The notes under the pieces: generated by a model
What the model saw: only the letters and a program-made list of their open reading frames with translations
The model's database searches: none
Told to the model about the DNA's origin: nothing
Assembly: GCF_947172395.1 (NCBI RefSeq)
Contig: NC_069097.1
Location: 6,618,142 to 6,682,141, forward strand
Reading direction: 5' to 3'
From: Bicyclus anynana
Taxonomy: Eukaryota; Arthropoda; Insecta; Lepidoptera; Nymphalidae
DNA: 64,000 nucleotides
Part shown: in pieces, positions 51,601 to 63,272 of the stretch
Layout: every line of letters starts with the position of its first letter
How positions within the stretch are numbered: the stretch's first letter is position 1
Program-made: the position numbers and the translations under genes

Positions 51601-51810
51601 AGCGGGCTAACTTATTAGGAGTAGGATAAAAATCCACACTCCTTTCGTTTTCTACACGACATCTTTCTTGTGTTTCTGTTTTGCTTGTTTTCTTTTATTT
51701 TTGTGGTGTACAAATAAAGAGTATTAAATAAAATATTAAAATAAATCGTTGTGGAACGCTAAATCGCTTGGCGGTACGTCTTTGTAGTAACTAGCCACGG
51801 CTAAAGCCTC
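51601..51810 (-). mobile_element. SINE family B split by a LINE-end fragment
   Basis: Body pieces 51601-51666 and 51753-51810 join at the usual CGACATCGTACCGGAACGC region. The 86-bp insert (51667-51752) contains TTGTGGTGTACAAATAAAG, matching the LINE end at 12250-12415. Confidence 0.7.
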
Positions 51811-51873
51811 CTATCAGACACTTTTTTTTTTTTAAATGTTCCATTTTTAAAAAGTAATGCTTTTATCTAGTGA

Positions 51874-52190
51874 TCCGTGATAGCCCAGTGGAAGAGCCGT
51901 GATAGCCCAGTAGATATGACCTCTGCCTCCGATACCGGAGGGTGTGGGTTCGAATCCGGTCCTGGGCGTACACCTCCAACTTTTCAGCTGAGTGCATCTT
52001 AAGAAATTAAATATCACGTGTCTCAAACGGTGAAGGAAAACATCGTGAGGAAACCGGCATACCAGAGAATTTTCTTAATTCTCTGCGTATGTGAAGTTTG
52101 CTAATCCGCATTGGGCCAGCGTGGTGGACTATTGGCCTAACCCCTAGAGTCGAGCTCGGCAGTGAGCCGAATATGGGTTGATAACGAATG
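51874..52190 (+). mobile_element. SINE family A with duplicated head
   Basis: GATCCGTGATAGCCCAGTGG is followed directly by a second GCCGTGATAGCCCAGTAG, then a normal body with B box GGTTCGAATCC. Confidence 0.8.
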
Positions 52191-52585
52191 CTTTTATCAA
52201 AATTGTTTATTTATTATTACAGACTAAGTTACTACACAAGAGGATTGCACAACAAGTTATTCCAAACAAACAAACTCCCGATAGCCAAGTAAATAAGGGG
52301 CAGCGAGATGCCGCCCCACAAAAAATGCGTACGGAATAAATTTAAATAATAACAGGCTAGCAAAATACGATCCACTTGACAAAGTTCCCGCGCCGCGAAC
52401 TAAATTTAATAAAAAGATTAAAGAAGACGACAGCTTCGGATTTTTTGAAAAAGTAATCAAATTGACCTTCAATCAAAGATCAAGTAGTAACGTCGACCCA
52501 AATTGAATATCCTTTGAATATAAATATTAAACACTCCTGGATCGCTGACAGGGATTCATTCTGTTCTAATGGTTTTATTACACAA

Positions 52586-52788
52586 CTTACTGACGCCGCG
52601 TGGTTTCACCCGCGTGGTTCCCGTTCCCGTAGGAATATGGGGATAATATATAGCCTATAGCCTTTCTCGATAAATGGGCTATCTAACACTGAAAGAATTT
52701 TTCAAATCGGACCAGTAGTTCCTGAGATTAGCGCGTTCAATAAACAAACAAACAAACAAACTCTTCAGCTTTATAATATTAGTATAGA
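52586..52788 (-). mobile_element. Helitron-like short repeat, family H
   Basis: Complete reverse copy with TTCACCCGCGTGGTTCCCG and AAACAAACAAACAAAC. Confidence 0.75.
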
Positions 52789-53300
52789 TAGATAACAGTA
52801 ATAGTCGCACAAAACTGACCAAGCCAAATTCCACGTTATCATAACGCAACGTGTAAAGCACCTTTAACAAATAATTTTATTTACGAAGGGGTAATATTTT
52901 CCGTAAACATTTATAAGGCACATAAATTGAAATACAAACAAAGTGATGAGGAAAATCAAGGAATAATAACGAATTCATAGCTCGTCTCGAACATGTTGAT
53001 TCGTGCGAAACATATTGGTGTGTTTATTTTACAAAATATAGGGACCTGAACATTGAGAGCGGTAATAAGAAATAATGAATAGGGGAATTCTCTTTTGTAA
53101 ACAGAATATGAAATTTGAGGGAAACAATTTTCTTAGAACCTCATTACAAAGTGAGATAAGATATTTCGGAAATAGCACTAACTTAAACTATCTACATACA
53201 TATAGAAAATATTCTACATTGATCTACGTATCATACTCACTTTTTTTTACAGGTCACCACAGACGGAAGGGTATTCAAATTTCTAATCCTTAATACCTAT

Positions 53301-53510
53301 TTAAGAAATTAAATACCACGTGTCACAAACGGTGGAGGAAAACATCGTGAGGAAACCTGCATACCAGAGAATTTTCTTAGTTTTCTGCGTGTGTGAAGTC
53401 TGCCAATCCGCATTGGGCCAGCGTGGTGGACTATTGGCCTAACCCCTCTCATTCTGAGAGGAGACTCGAGCTCAGCAGTGAGCCGAATATGGGTTGATAA
53501 CGAATACCTA
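53301..53510 (+). mobile_element. SINE family A, 5'-truncated
   Basis: Starts TTAAGAAATTAAATACCACG and runs to CCGAATATGGGTTGATAACG. Confidence 0.8.
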
Positions 53511-53604
53511 TTTATAAATACAAAAATGTGAGTTTGTTACGCTTTCACGCTTAAACAACTAAACCGATTACAAAATTTCTATCAAAATGAAAAGCTATAG
53601 CTTG

Positions 53605-53720
53605 GCAAATTCGTTGATGACTCCCATGATATGCGGGCGACGGGAGGGAAAGGACTGCGCGGGTCATCGCTAAAACCCTCCCAGCCCACGCGGACCACCG
53701 GGAGTTGTACGATCGAATTT
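53605..53720 (+). repeat. Interspersed repeat, family L
   Basis: TTGGCAAATTCGTTGATGAC, ATATGCGGGCGACGGGAGGG and AAAGGACTGCGCGGGT; a second copy lies at 54665-54780. GC-rich relative to its surroundings. Confidence 0.5.
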
Positions 53721-54024
53721 TTTCACACAAACAATTAAAGTAAGTGATTAACTATTATCTTCAGTCTTAGACAATGGTTTGAAGAATTTTAATTTTTTTT
53801 CTTGCTTGACATTTTTTAAAAGATTTTAATTAAGCAGTGGCATTCTTAAACCATCCATTCGCAATTTTGGCAATAGGTATTTGCAAGTTAAAGTTTAAAT
53901 TTGCAGATTTTACGTCAGTTTCGTCAGTTTTTTTATCCGCGAATTCAGCAATTTTTTTATCCGCGAATAGTAAAAACGTGAATAAAGGAAGGGTGAATAT
54001 GGAGCTTTTACTGTATTAGGTATA

Positions 54025-54185
54025 AACATGAAAATTTGTATGGGTTAGTTTGTTGAGATGTTCGTTACTTTTTAACGCCGCATCTACTGAACCTGAGATT
54101 TTACTCTGGATTAGCACACCTATTTTTACATCCCGGAAAAAAATCCACGATTCCCGAGGGATTTGCGAAAACGTAAACGTAACGT
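54025..54185 (+). mobile_element. Short repeat, family J (partial)
   Basis: Has GAGATTTTACTCTGGATTAG and ATCCCGGAAAAAAATCCACG followed by CCCGAGGGATTTGCG. Confidence 0.5.
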
Positions 54186-54664
54186 AATTCGTAATTAAAA
54201 ACAAAAATCAATTTTTGTTTTTAATTACGAATTTGTCAACAAATTATATTGTTATAAGTTTTTTTATACAAATGTATACACACTCAGACTTTTTTTCTCC
54301 CCCGATAGCTAGGACTTCATTACCCAACAAATAGAATGAAAGAAATAACTAAGAATAAAGAAAAAAGACTATTGTGTATGACCCTTTACAACGACTAGTC
54401 ATTATATCGTTACTGTACTTCAGAACTGTGGCGAGCGTTTTAGTTCAGAAATTTTAAGCTAAAATAACATTCCGTGGGAAACTATGCAACGTGAAAAACT
54501 TTTCGCTTAAAGGCTTACAACATAGGGTGTAGTCCCGAACCAATTTAAAATTAGTTGAGGTGTTAAGTGACAGATAACAGAAGCGAATTTTAAGTTGTAT
54601 TCGAATTTGTAGCGAATTGTAGGTACTTGAATTTATGTTTGAATCTCTGACAGCCATAAACCAT

Positions 54665-54960
54665 TATACAACTTGGCAAGTTCGTTGATAACACTCCTAT
54701 GATATGCGGGCGACGGGGGGAAAGGACTGTGCGGGTGTCAAGTCATGCGGACGGGGCAGAGGGAAGGACGGCGCGGGTATGAAGTCGAGCGCGCGGACAA
54801 TCGGGAATGTTACGAACGAATATGCCAAGCTATTCGCCTTCGCCCAGCCTTCGGGTCACATCAGGCGATGCTTCTGCGCTCGCCCCACCCCCAGTGTCTT
54901 GAGCTATATTTTATCTCAGTATTTTCACGGGAACGTGAACTACGCGGGTTAAACCGCGGG
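54665..54960 (+). repeat. Interspersed repeat family L joined to a Helitron-like end
   Basis: The L-family block with ATATGCGGGCGACGGGGGGA is followed by TATCTCAGTATTTTCACGGG and CGCGGGTTAAACCGCGGGAT, a diverged family-H 3' end. Confidence 0.5.
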
Positions 54961-55000
54961 ATGTAGATAAATAATAAAGATAAATAGAAAAATAAACTAT

Positions 55001-55293
55001 ACTACAGCCTTTCTTGATGAGTACTGTTTACCAACAAACAAATTTAAAATGAGGGTCTAAATCACTAGTCATTTCACACATAATAATAATTATAATTAAC
55101 TTGTTCTTATATTATTGAAAATAAATTTGACTAATAAGCTTAGAACAATTAGATATGGTTAATATATTTTATATAACATTTTATAAACAAACCATACAAC
55201 ATTTAAAATAAATAAGTTATGAAATGACATGCGTTTTCTACCCTCATTTCTAATTTCTTTGTTGTTAAACAGTACTCATCAAGAAAGGCTGTA
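55001..55293. mobile_element. Fold-back MITE, family M4
   Basis: Ends ACTACAGCCTTTCTTGATGA and TCATCAAGAAAGGCTGTA are inverse, with matching that extends inward through CAGTACTCATC and AAATGAGGGT. Another copy is nested at 61181-61352. Confidence 0.8.
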
Positions 55294-55738
55294 TCATACA
55301 TCATTGTATATCATTGTAGAGTCTGCAGAAGTCCATATTATTAGCAATAATCGTCATTTATAGTGGCTTATCGAAATGCTGTGTTGTGTGACGTCCCGTG
55401 TATAGCGGCTGGTACACAGATCCGATAAGTGAGCAAATTTATTGCCTGCCTGGTTGTGACCGAACAATCCTTACTGAAATTTATTTCCCTTGTTTGTACC
55501 AACATGAAACGACACTAAAGAATTTTTAAATAATTAGTTTTCGTCCGCGCCTTCGCTCGTCATTGAATGGTTTGGTAATATAAAAAAGTATTTTCTAAAC
55601 TTTTTTCTCAAAATTTTTTTTTGGGTCATAGGAACATTCTCACTTTGGAGTACAGAAGTCAATGGTTACATCTCCGTACCTTGGAAAGCTCGTTAAGCCG
55701 GATCTTGATTTAAAAGAAATTAACACTATCCCAAGACA

Positions 55739-56010
55739 CGTGATAGCCCAGTGGATATGACCTCTGCCTCCGATTCCGGAGGATGTAGGTTCGAATCCGG
55801 TCCGGGGCATGCACCTCCAACTTTTCAGTTGTGTGCATGTTATAAAATTAAATATCACGTGTCTCAAACGGTGAAGGAAAACATCGTGAGGACACTGTGA
55901 AGTCTGCCAATCCGCATGGGCCAGCGTGGTGTACTATTGGCCTAACCCCTCTTATTCTGAGAGGACACTCGAGCTCAGCAGTGAGCCTAATATGGGTTGA
56001 TAATGATGAA
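55739..56010 (+). mobile_element. SINE family A
   Basis: Head CGTGATAGCCCAGTGGATAT, B box GGTTCGAATCC; an internal deletion after CATCGTGAGGA removes the CCTGCATACCAGAG block. Confidence 0.85.
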
Positions 56011-56726
56011 AGCGTCTGAATTGGAGCAGTGGTCGTAATGGTGGTAAAAGGAGGAAGGCCAGGCCCTTTATGGAGCCGTTAAAATAAGCTGATAAAGATA
56101 ATAATTACGAAACTAAGGTATTCAACATACGGAACCCCGTTAAAGCGGGTGTAACTCGCATTTGACCAGTTTTGTTTCATATCGTGACCGTGATTTGAAT
56201 ACCGACTTAATTATGCTATTGTGACATATTTTTTTAACATAATAAAGAATGTTGTTAGGAAAACGTTATCATTGAGTGTAATAAATAAAAATTTTAAATA
56301 CTGGTCACAATTTTCTAATACTTAACGGCCTAGGGGACTCGCTAAACAAGCGTTTAGCACGCACAAAGCACTGTCTGAAAGAGTGGTTAAGAGTAACTTA
56401 TGTATAGTTAACACGATTTAAGTGGTTATATGAAAAATTCACGATTTATTTTTGGCTTATACTTACTTGAGTGTTGTATTTTATTAATGTTTGGAATAAA
56501 TTTGTGAATGAAAATAAATATATGGCTGGCTTTTTTATGTTCTTATGCGGTAGAGGGGGGTGAATTTTTGGGGATTTATAGCGTTCCTAGAACCCGATTA
56601 CAATGGCATCTGAAAGGTTTGAAGAAACTCAAACAAACAATAGTCTGAATTTAATCAACACTAGCGAACGACGGTGACTTCGTTTGAGTTTAGTTCTGTT
56701 CTTCATAAATTCTGGGACAACCAAGG

Positions 56727-56739
56727 AACTTTCTAGTAA
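56727..56739. repeat. Left target-site duplication of the Penelope-like insertion
   Basis: AACTTTCTAGTAA, identical to 57508-57520. Confidence 0.85.
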
Positions 56740-57507
56740 TGTTATTTAAACGGGTACATACCACGATAAAACGACGAGATTTTTATTGTCGATATTTCGA
56801 CCCAGTTGCATGGATCGTGGTCACGACGGGACTGAAGTTGCGAGATGAGAAGTGAAGTCAGCTGTTAGGGGCAAAATCGATCTACCCTCTTTCTTGTTCT
56901 TTTTCTTTTTTCAACGACCTCGCGTTTTTGGCTGTTTAGGCAAACCACACTCACGACATCGCTTTTGTTATTATGCGTGTCGCGGCCCGCAAAACAACGA
57001 CCCGCAAAAGTCTGCGATAGCTGATCACATTCTACAACCGGGAACTAAACATTGGATTGAGATCCATAATCCACACATTATTTCCACGGACCGCCACTAT
57101 ATACCCCGAGTAGTTCGAGAAGCCATTGAAATTCGAAAATACAAAAAATTTCAATCGGGAAGATGGCTTCAAACTAGCCAGCGAGTGGAACCCGGTGGTA
57201 GAATTGTGCAAACCAAGAGGGCGCCGCGACACGCATAATAACAAAAGCGATGTCGTGAGTGTGGTTTGCCTAAACAGCCAAAAACGCGAGGTCGTTGAAA
57301 AAAGAAAAAGAACAAGAAAGAGGGTAGATCGATTTTGCCCCTAACAGCTGACTTCACTTCTCATCTCGCAACTTCAGTCCCGTCGTGACCACGATCCATG
57401 CAACTGGGTCGAAATATCGACAATAAAAATCTCGTCGTTTTATCGTGGTATGTACCCGTTTAAATAACATTCATAATGAACAACCACGAAATAAGTTTAA
57501 AATCATT
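56740..57507. mobile_element. Penelope-like element fragment with 245-bp inverted arms
   Basis: A 768-bp insertion with a 13-bp target duplication. Arms 56741-56985 and 57224-57468 are nearly exact reverse complements of equal length around a 238-bp centre. The centre encodes, in two plus-strand frames, KSAIADHILQPGTKHWIEIH, RVVREAIEIRKYKKF and SEWNPVVELC, which I recognise as the end of a Penelope-like element ORF after the reverse transcriptase (GIY-YIG region). Inverted duplication of the element's 3' region is a known form of Penelope insertions. Confidence 0.75.
57000..57230 (+). pseudogene. Penelope-like ORF C-terminal remnant
   Basis: About 75 codons of the GIY-YIG/C-terminal region. 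The homology begins in the frame reading SAIADHILQPGTKHW and moves to another frame near 57150 (NREDGFKLASEWNPVVELCK), so at least one frame break is present. The reverse transcriptase part is absent; it cannot act alone. Confidence 0.65.
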
Positions 57508-57520
57508 AACTTTCTAGTAA
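57508..57520. repeat. Right target-site duplication of the Penelope-like insertion
   Basis: AACTTTCTAGTAA, identical to 56727-56739. Confidence 0.85.
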
Positions 57521-57617
57521 GTTATGTGCTTATTATATTTAAAGATCATGTGTTACGAGTTACTTATTTCATTCGGTAGTTGCGGCGTGAAATAGTAACA
57601 AACATGTCTGTCACTAA

Positions 57618-57725
57618 GGGTTCCGTAGGAAAAAATATGGGGGTTCACCCCGAAATCATCGGGATCTATCTATCATCCTATATAGATTCATTTTTTTCTT
57701 TTTAAGGTACGGAATCCTAAGTAGT
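57618..57725 (+). repeat. Interspersed repeat, family E (partial)
   Basis: AGGGTTCCGTAGG at the start and AGGTACGGAATCCTAAGTAG at the end form short inverse ends. Confidence 0.45.
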
Positions 57726-57777
57726 TACTATTCAGTCAGCATTATGTTCACACACACAAAATTTGGATTTATAGTGT

Positions 57778-57971
57778 GACTAGCTGACACCGCGCGGTTT
57801 TACCCACATTGTTTCCGTTCCCGTAAAAATACGGGGATAATATACAGCCTATAGCCTTTCTCGGGAAATGGGCTATCTAACACAAAAAGAATTTATCAAA
57901 TTGGAACAGTAGTTTCTAAGATTAGCGCGTTTAAACAAACAAACTCTTCAGCTTTATAATATTAATATAGA
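57778..57971 (-). mobile_element. Helitron-like short repeat, family H
   Basis: ACTAGCTGACACCGCGCGG to TTATAATATTAATATAGA; reverse copy. Confidence 0.7.
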
Positions 57972-58442
57972 TTCAACACGCACGTTTTGCTATTCCTACA
58001 GAAATTATCTTTATTTGTAAAAAAGAAGATTATTATTACAATATTTTTATATCTCGCTAGGTTAGTAAGGTTCTGCGTATCTGAAAATCCACGCGTAACG
58101 GCGTAGCGTAAAAAGTAATTCGAATTTAGAACGTGGGGAATTTTTGAATTGTTTTTCTTGCTTATAGATTTTCCCGCTGTAGTGAGATAAAAGTTGTGAG
58201 TTGCGCAATGCAGCATAATTATTTGCATCCCATGCCGTTATGTAAGAATCTTATTGAATCCTTCGCTAAGTTTAGAATTTTATTTTTGAATCTTGGATTC
58301 GTATTTGTGGCAAACAATAACTTTGCAACATATTTAATTAATTGTTTACTGCGTAATACCATAGACATCTGCAAAGAAATATTAACTTAATTAATTTATT
58401 GTGAGGCAACATTACAGTTATATGTCTCTTTTTTTTTATGTT

Positions 58443-58682
58443 CCAGATACTAATATTATAAATCTACTAATCCTGCTAATAATATAAACGCGAAAGTTTG
58501 TATAGATGTTCGAATGTTTGTTACTCTTTCACGCCTCGACTACTGAACCGAATTGGCTGAAATTTGGTATTAAGATATATTATAGTCTGAATTAACACAT
58601 AGGCTACTTTTTATCCCGAAAAATTCAAGGTTCCCGAGGGATTTGTAAATTCCACGCGGACGAAGTCGCAGGCGTCCGCTTG
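58443..58682 (+). mobile_element. Short repeat, family J, most complete copy
   Basis: ACTAATATTATAAATCTACT, ATAAACGCGAAAGTTTGT, ACTGAACCGAATTGGCTGAA, and the end CGCGGACGAAGTCGCAGGCG. Confidence 0.65.
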
Positions 58683-59209
58683 TGAGTATATAAGGCTTTA
58701 ATCGACACTGCATTTTATTTGAAATAATAAATAAAGCAGAAGGCTTATTATATAAAGCTTAAATAAATGAAAATATTATCCCGTAAATTAAATAATGCTA
58801 TACAGCGACTGAATAAAGAGCCGAACTAGTTTGTATAGAGAATCGTGATTCAGTTCCGCACAGGGAGTATAAAAGACTTTATTCGCTGAATACGGTCTAT
58901 TATGCTGCGAGGGTTATTCTCAATTCGCATGTGAATTTGGGCATTCGTTAAAACCAATTCTGCCTATTCAGTTTATATTAGGCCTACACATCCCAGTTCT
59001 ACCCTTTTATTTGCTCCGCGCAAATGTGTGGGAGCCTTTTTCATAAAATGCTGATAAGAATACAAACTGTAGTAACAAGGGTCGGATTTGGTATAATTAA
59101 TTTTGTATCGTATTATCTTTGGTGTGAATTTTAATTGGTCAATGTGTACAGAGTGAGGAGGGTGGGGCATAATGTTACGTTATGTTGAACGCTTTTAGTA
59201 TATAGCAGA

Positions 59210-59370
59210 CCACCCGCAGTTTAACCCATGTAGTTCCCATTACCATGAGAATACGGGGATAAAATACAACCTTTTTACTGAATTGTAATGTACCTTTCCA
59301 TTGGGGTAGGAATTTTTAAAGTAGGTCAATATCAAATGTAACCATTTTAAAATATTAGTTTAGATTTAGA
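59210..59370 (-). mobile_element. Helitron-like short repeat, family H (diverged)
   Basis: CCACCCGCAGTTTAACCCAT and CCATGAGAATACGGGGATAA, then a degraded AT-rich end. Confidence 0.5.
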
Positions 59371-60177
59371 TAACTTATACGAATTATAAAACAAAGTCTT
59401 CAGCCTTGTCTGTCTGTCCGTTTGCCATACACTTGATAACTACTGGGGTTTTATGCAGTTTCCGCCAATACATAAATAGTGACTCATCATGTATCTAAAT
59501 GTATAATAAATGAAGGTTATGTGTAAATAGGTTGAAATTTGACGATAATTGCTGAAAATGTCGGAAAAGGTCAAGCATGATTTCATTAAAAACACTGCCA
59601 CATTCCCTTGAGTCATAACCAAACGATACATGAATTGATAATTCTGCTTTTATAAAAGTGTTTTACCGGTTAATGTTGCGGTCATTTGTTACTGATAAAA
59701 AAACATTGTAGTTTTAACATAATTTTTAGATTCACTGGTTTGTTTATAAAATATTAAGATTTAAAATGCTCGTTTTTGTGAGAGTCGTGTTTATGTATCC
59801 CCTACCTCCTCTGCCAGATAAACGGTTGTTTTTGAATACATAAAAAAATTGACAGAATCATAGTTATGATGATGACATTAAAGGCAAACTATCACTGCTA
59901 AGTAATTAATACGGCTAAAATTTTCCTTTTCAAACCTGCATCTTGTTTATCCGAAGCGTATTTTAAAGTGAAATTTCACCTGCCTCGTGCATAATACCAT
60001 GCATGCAGAGCGGGTACGGTAAACGACAGTGCACGTCGAATGGAAAAGTCGACAATGCAACTTTGACATGGAGGCAAGACTTTTTGTTAAACACAGCTTT
60101 TACAATATAAAGAGAGCTTGCAATAGTTAGACTTACGTTTTTTATGAAAAAGAAAGTCTATCAGCACATTTTCTTAA

Positions 60178-60410
60178 TTTTTTTTTAATTCTTTACAAGT
60201 TAATCCTTTACTACAATCTCATCTGATAGTAGGTGATTGTGCAATCTCAGAACAGTTTCAGTTTCCGTAGGAATAACGGGATAAAAATTATAACCTTAAT
60301 TATAGTGTAGCAATCGATCAGTAACATAATTTTTCAAATCGGTTCTGTAGTTTCATAGCCTGTTCAATGCAAACAAACAAACAATCAAATATAATATCAG
60401 TATAGACGAC
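60178..60410 (-). mobile_element. SINE family B tail fused to a Helitron-like fragment
   Basis: 60178-60250 has the family-B end (CTTTACAAGTTAATCC, GATTGTGCAATCTCAG). From 60255 the sequence switches to family H (CAGTTTCCGTAGGAATAACG to AAACAAACAAACAATC). Confidence 0.6.
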
Positions 60411-60544
60411 CGAGGAATTAGTCGCCATTTACTTCGCAGTGCCATTAGAGTCCATGATTGGCTAATGTATTTTTCTATGTTACGTATACCATGGACTGCC
60501 AAACGTACAATTGTATCAATTCTTTCACAAATTCAAATTAAAAC

Positions 60545-60812
60545 ACGTCTCTCAACTATCTGTTAACAGCGCATCCTCAGTAATTTAGGACATATCACAC
60601 GTCGTGGTAACAACTAGGAAACAAATATTGTGGTGGGAAATGTTGAAGGCAAACGGCCACGAGGTAGATCTCCAACCCCGATGGTCGGATCTTCTCAAGG
60701 AAACAGGAGCCCGCACCTTTTACAGTGCCGTTCAAATGACCAGCGTACTCGATGGAGGAACATTGTATACCAACAGATGACTCGCCAAGGTAGTCACGAT
60801 CCTCAGTCGTGA
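60545..60812 (+). pseudogene. Degraded LINE ORF C-terminus
   Basis: In broken frames the plus strand gives GKRPRGRSPT, then WSDLLKETGARTFYSAVQ and RTRWRNIVYQQM, a pattern found at the C-terminus of several insect LINE reverse transcriptases. Distinct from the RTE family common elsewhere in the window. Confidence 0.55.
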
Positions 60813-61121
60813 GGGACCGATTGGAGAGAGAGAAAATTTTCTATGGTTGGAGAATGAGCTAAGCCTTCATTAAATGAGGTATGTCTAACTGTAGCACGCT
60901 TTCTTTCTATTACCTATATACTTTTTGTTTGTGTTAACTACTGAGTTACTGACTAATGTTCGAGTATTTGTTTGACAGGGAAATGAAAATATCCTACTCT
61001 TACAATGGATGACGAAATGGGGAAGTGGCCTAGTTTTATTTAAAACATCTCTAATATTCCTGTTTGCTAGAAATAAGTTTAAAAGTTTGTTCTCGCCGTA
61101 GGTTACTATCATTGACATCAT

Positions 61122-61450
61122 GTCTCGAGCCGCCAGCATCCAGCGGCTACCTGCAAGCCGCTTAATGTCCTAAGTTCACGTATACCTACAGTATACAGTA
61201 CTCATCAAGACCTACGTACCTATACAGTACTCATCAATAAAGGCTGTAGTGCCTTTCTTGATGAGTACTGTTTACCAACAAACAAATTAAGAAAAAACAA
61301 AAAAAGATTCCGACGAATTGATAACATCCTTCTTTTTAAGAAAGGCTGTAGTATAGTGGGGGGTCGACCAGCTTTTTGAAACTCCACAACTTCCAACGGT
61401 TCTTCGATTTTTGTGATCCGCCCATTGCACAGCTTTGCATGTCTAACTTT
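61122..61450 (-). mobile_element. RTE-type LINE 3' fragment interrupted by a MITE
   Basis: Parts at 61122-61180 (GAGCCGCCAGCATCCAGCGG) and 61353-61450 (GTGGGGGGTCGACCAG) are contiguous in intact relatives; the M4 element lies between them. Confidence 0.65.
61181..61352. mobile_element. Fold-back MITE, family M4, nested
   Basis: CAGTACTCATCAAG occurs directly and inverted, with CCTTTCTTGATGAGTACTG and GAAAGGCTGTAGTATA; inserted in an RTE fragment. Confidence 0.65.
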
Positions 61451-61475
61451 GATTCTTCTGCGGATCTATTCTATT

Positions 61476-61640
61476 ATTTACGAGTTAGCCCTTGACTACA
61501 ACAATCTCATTTGATGGTAAGTGATAATGCAATCTAAAATGGAGGCTGAGGAGGCTTACGGGTATGATGAAAATTCACACCACTTTCGGCTTAGACACGA
61601 CATAGTACTGGAACGCTTAATCGCTTGGCGGTCTTAGTAG
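61476..61640 (-). mobile_element. SINE family B, partial
   Basis: ACGAGTTAGCCCTTGACTAC through CGCTTGGCGGTC; head missing. Confidence 0.75.
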
Positions 61641-61989
61641 GCACGCGACATATCTATAGTATAAAATATCATTGATTTTCAAACACTTTTCATCTCAAGC
61701 TTAATTAAGGTTCATTAGGAAGATGCGGGTAGAAACACTTTATAATTAAACCGTTAACCGTTGCGTGACAGGCAGCACGCAAGTAAAATCCGATGGGCTG
61801 ATGTAATTAACGACCTAGAAAATCTAGGAATTCAATTCTGTACTTAGGCTAAAACACGAGAGGTTACGTAATCATGTTATATTTTTAAAAATATATTTTT
61901 AGCTCTGGCGTGAATAGGAGTTTACATGTTTTTAATAAATAGTGTTGGCTTCAGTGTGCTCGTGGCGTTCGAGCCGTCCACATCTCTTG

Positions 61990-62175
61990 TTGTGTAATTC
62001 TTTATGGGTTACTTGGGATAGGCGGGGAGAGTGACTTGAGTGGAAAAGGGGAGTGTTTGATATTAGTCAAAGGATCCTTTAATGCGTGACTCCACTCAAG
62101 GTCATTCTCTGCCAATCTAGGGTCTTATTTTGGTTACAGTGTGATTTGTTAATTAAATTGTCCTGACAAGTGTTG
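61990..62175 (+). repeat. Interspersed repeat, family K
   Basis: GATAGGCGGGGAGAGTGACT, AAAAGGGGAGTGTTTGA, CAAGGTCATTCTCTGCCA; reverse counterpart of 19075-19290. Confidence 0.5.
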
Positions 62176-62242
62176 TGAAAACCTTTGTTCGACATTACTT
62201 TTCTTATATTTGTAATCACTTTTGAGTCCTACAATAAAAGTA

Positions 62243-62310
62243 AGCTCGTTTCCATCTTAGACTACAATGTCACTGCCTAATTAACATAACCTGAGATCGT
62301 AAGGATTTTC
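62243..62310 (+). mobile_element. SINE family B, degraded tail
   Basis: AAGCTCGTTTCCATCTTAGA followed by TGTCACTGCC; only the 3' third is recognisable. Confidence 0.45.
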
Positions 62311-62669
62311 AAAATGTATTTTATTCGAATAATGATGTAATATATTCAAATGGATTTCAAATCGCCTATCAAATTATCATTACTGATCGGTTAACGATTA
62401 ATATTCGTGCATAATTTAATATCACAGATTTATAGGCAGCCCCATATCTTCGATTCTAGGTCAAACCACGCACGAGCCGGACTAATTTGTCAAAGGAAAT
62501 TGAACGCGAGAAACGTGTCTCACGTCGATGAAATTCATAAATCACATGATAATATTACGCCATTTTATATTCACGCCGGTTAAAGACTTTGTACCTATGG
62601 TACGAATTGATCATACATGAGAAAAAGTCACACAAAATATAAATTACGAACCACTATAATTCGTTCATT

Positions 62670-62968
62670 CGTTATCAACTCATATTCGGCTCACTGTTGA
62701 GCTCGACTCACCTCTCAGAATGAGAAGGGTTAGGTCAATAGTCCACCACGCAGGCCCAATGCGGATTGGCAGACTTCACACACGCAGAGAATTAAGAAAA
62801 TTCTCTGGTATGCAGGTTTTCTCACGATGTTTTCCTTCACCGTTTAAGACACGTAATATTTAATTTCTTAAAATGCACACAACTGAAGAGTTGGAGGTGC
62901 ATGCCCCGGACCGGATTCGAACCCACACCCTCCGGAATCGGAAGCAGAGGTCATATCCACTCACGGCT
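62670..62968 (-). mobile_element. SINE family A
   Basis: Reverse copy with ATCAACTCATATTCGGCTC, GGATTCGAACCC and a head shortened at TCATATCCAC/TCACGGCTC. Confidence 0.8.
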
Positions 62969-63110
62969 CACTATAAATATCACTTAGTAATTGTCTATGT
63001 ATAAGAAAGTTCTTCGAATAGGACATATTACTTCCATACGAAAAAAGGTACTAAGCCAGATCATAGAAATAAATATTTGAAACGCGATAGAAGTTGCGTT
63101 AAACGGCAGA

Positions 63111-63153
63111 AGATCTTTAAATCGGGAAAGATGATCTTTAAATCGGGAAAGAT
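63111..63153. repeat. Direct repeat, two 21-bp units
   Basis: ATCTTTAAATCGGGAAAGAT occurs twice in direct succession. Confidence 0.7.
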
Positions 63154-63186
63154 GCTGCAGTCAATTGAAAGTTTTTTTTTTTTATA

Positions 63187-63272
63187 TTTGCCATATCTTT
63201 TATATATATGACCAATATTCCAATACCATTCCCCTCCACTAATCGGGAAAAACTGTATTAGGTGTGGTACGA
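63187..63272 (-). mobile_element. SINE family D, 3' fragment
   Basis: GCCATATCTTTTATATATAT and CTAATCGGGAAAAACTGTAT match the copy at 37632. Confidence 0.5.

Noticed and set aside
56852..57357. Mirror-image ORFs of 60-130 codons in the inverted arms
   Set aside because: They follow from the inverted repeat; only the central segment resembles a known protein, and it is a broken remnant.
56741..57468. Hammerhead ribozyme in the Penelope-like arms
   Set aside because: Such ribozymes are known in Penelope-like elements, but I could not find a CUGAUGA core followed by GAAA on either strand of the arms.
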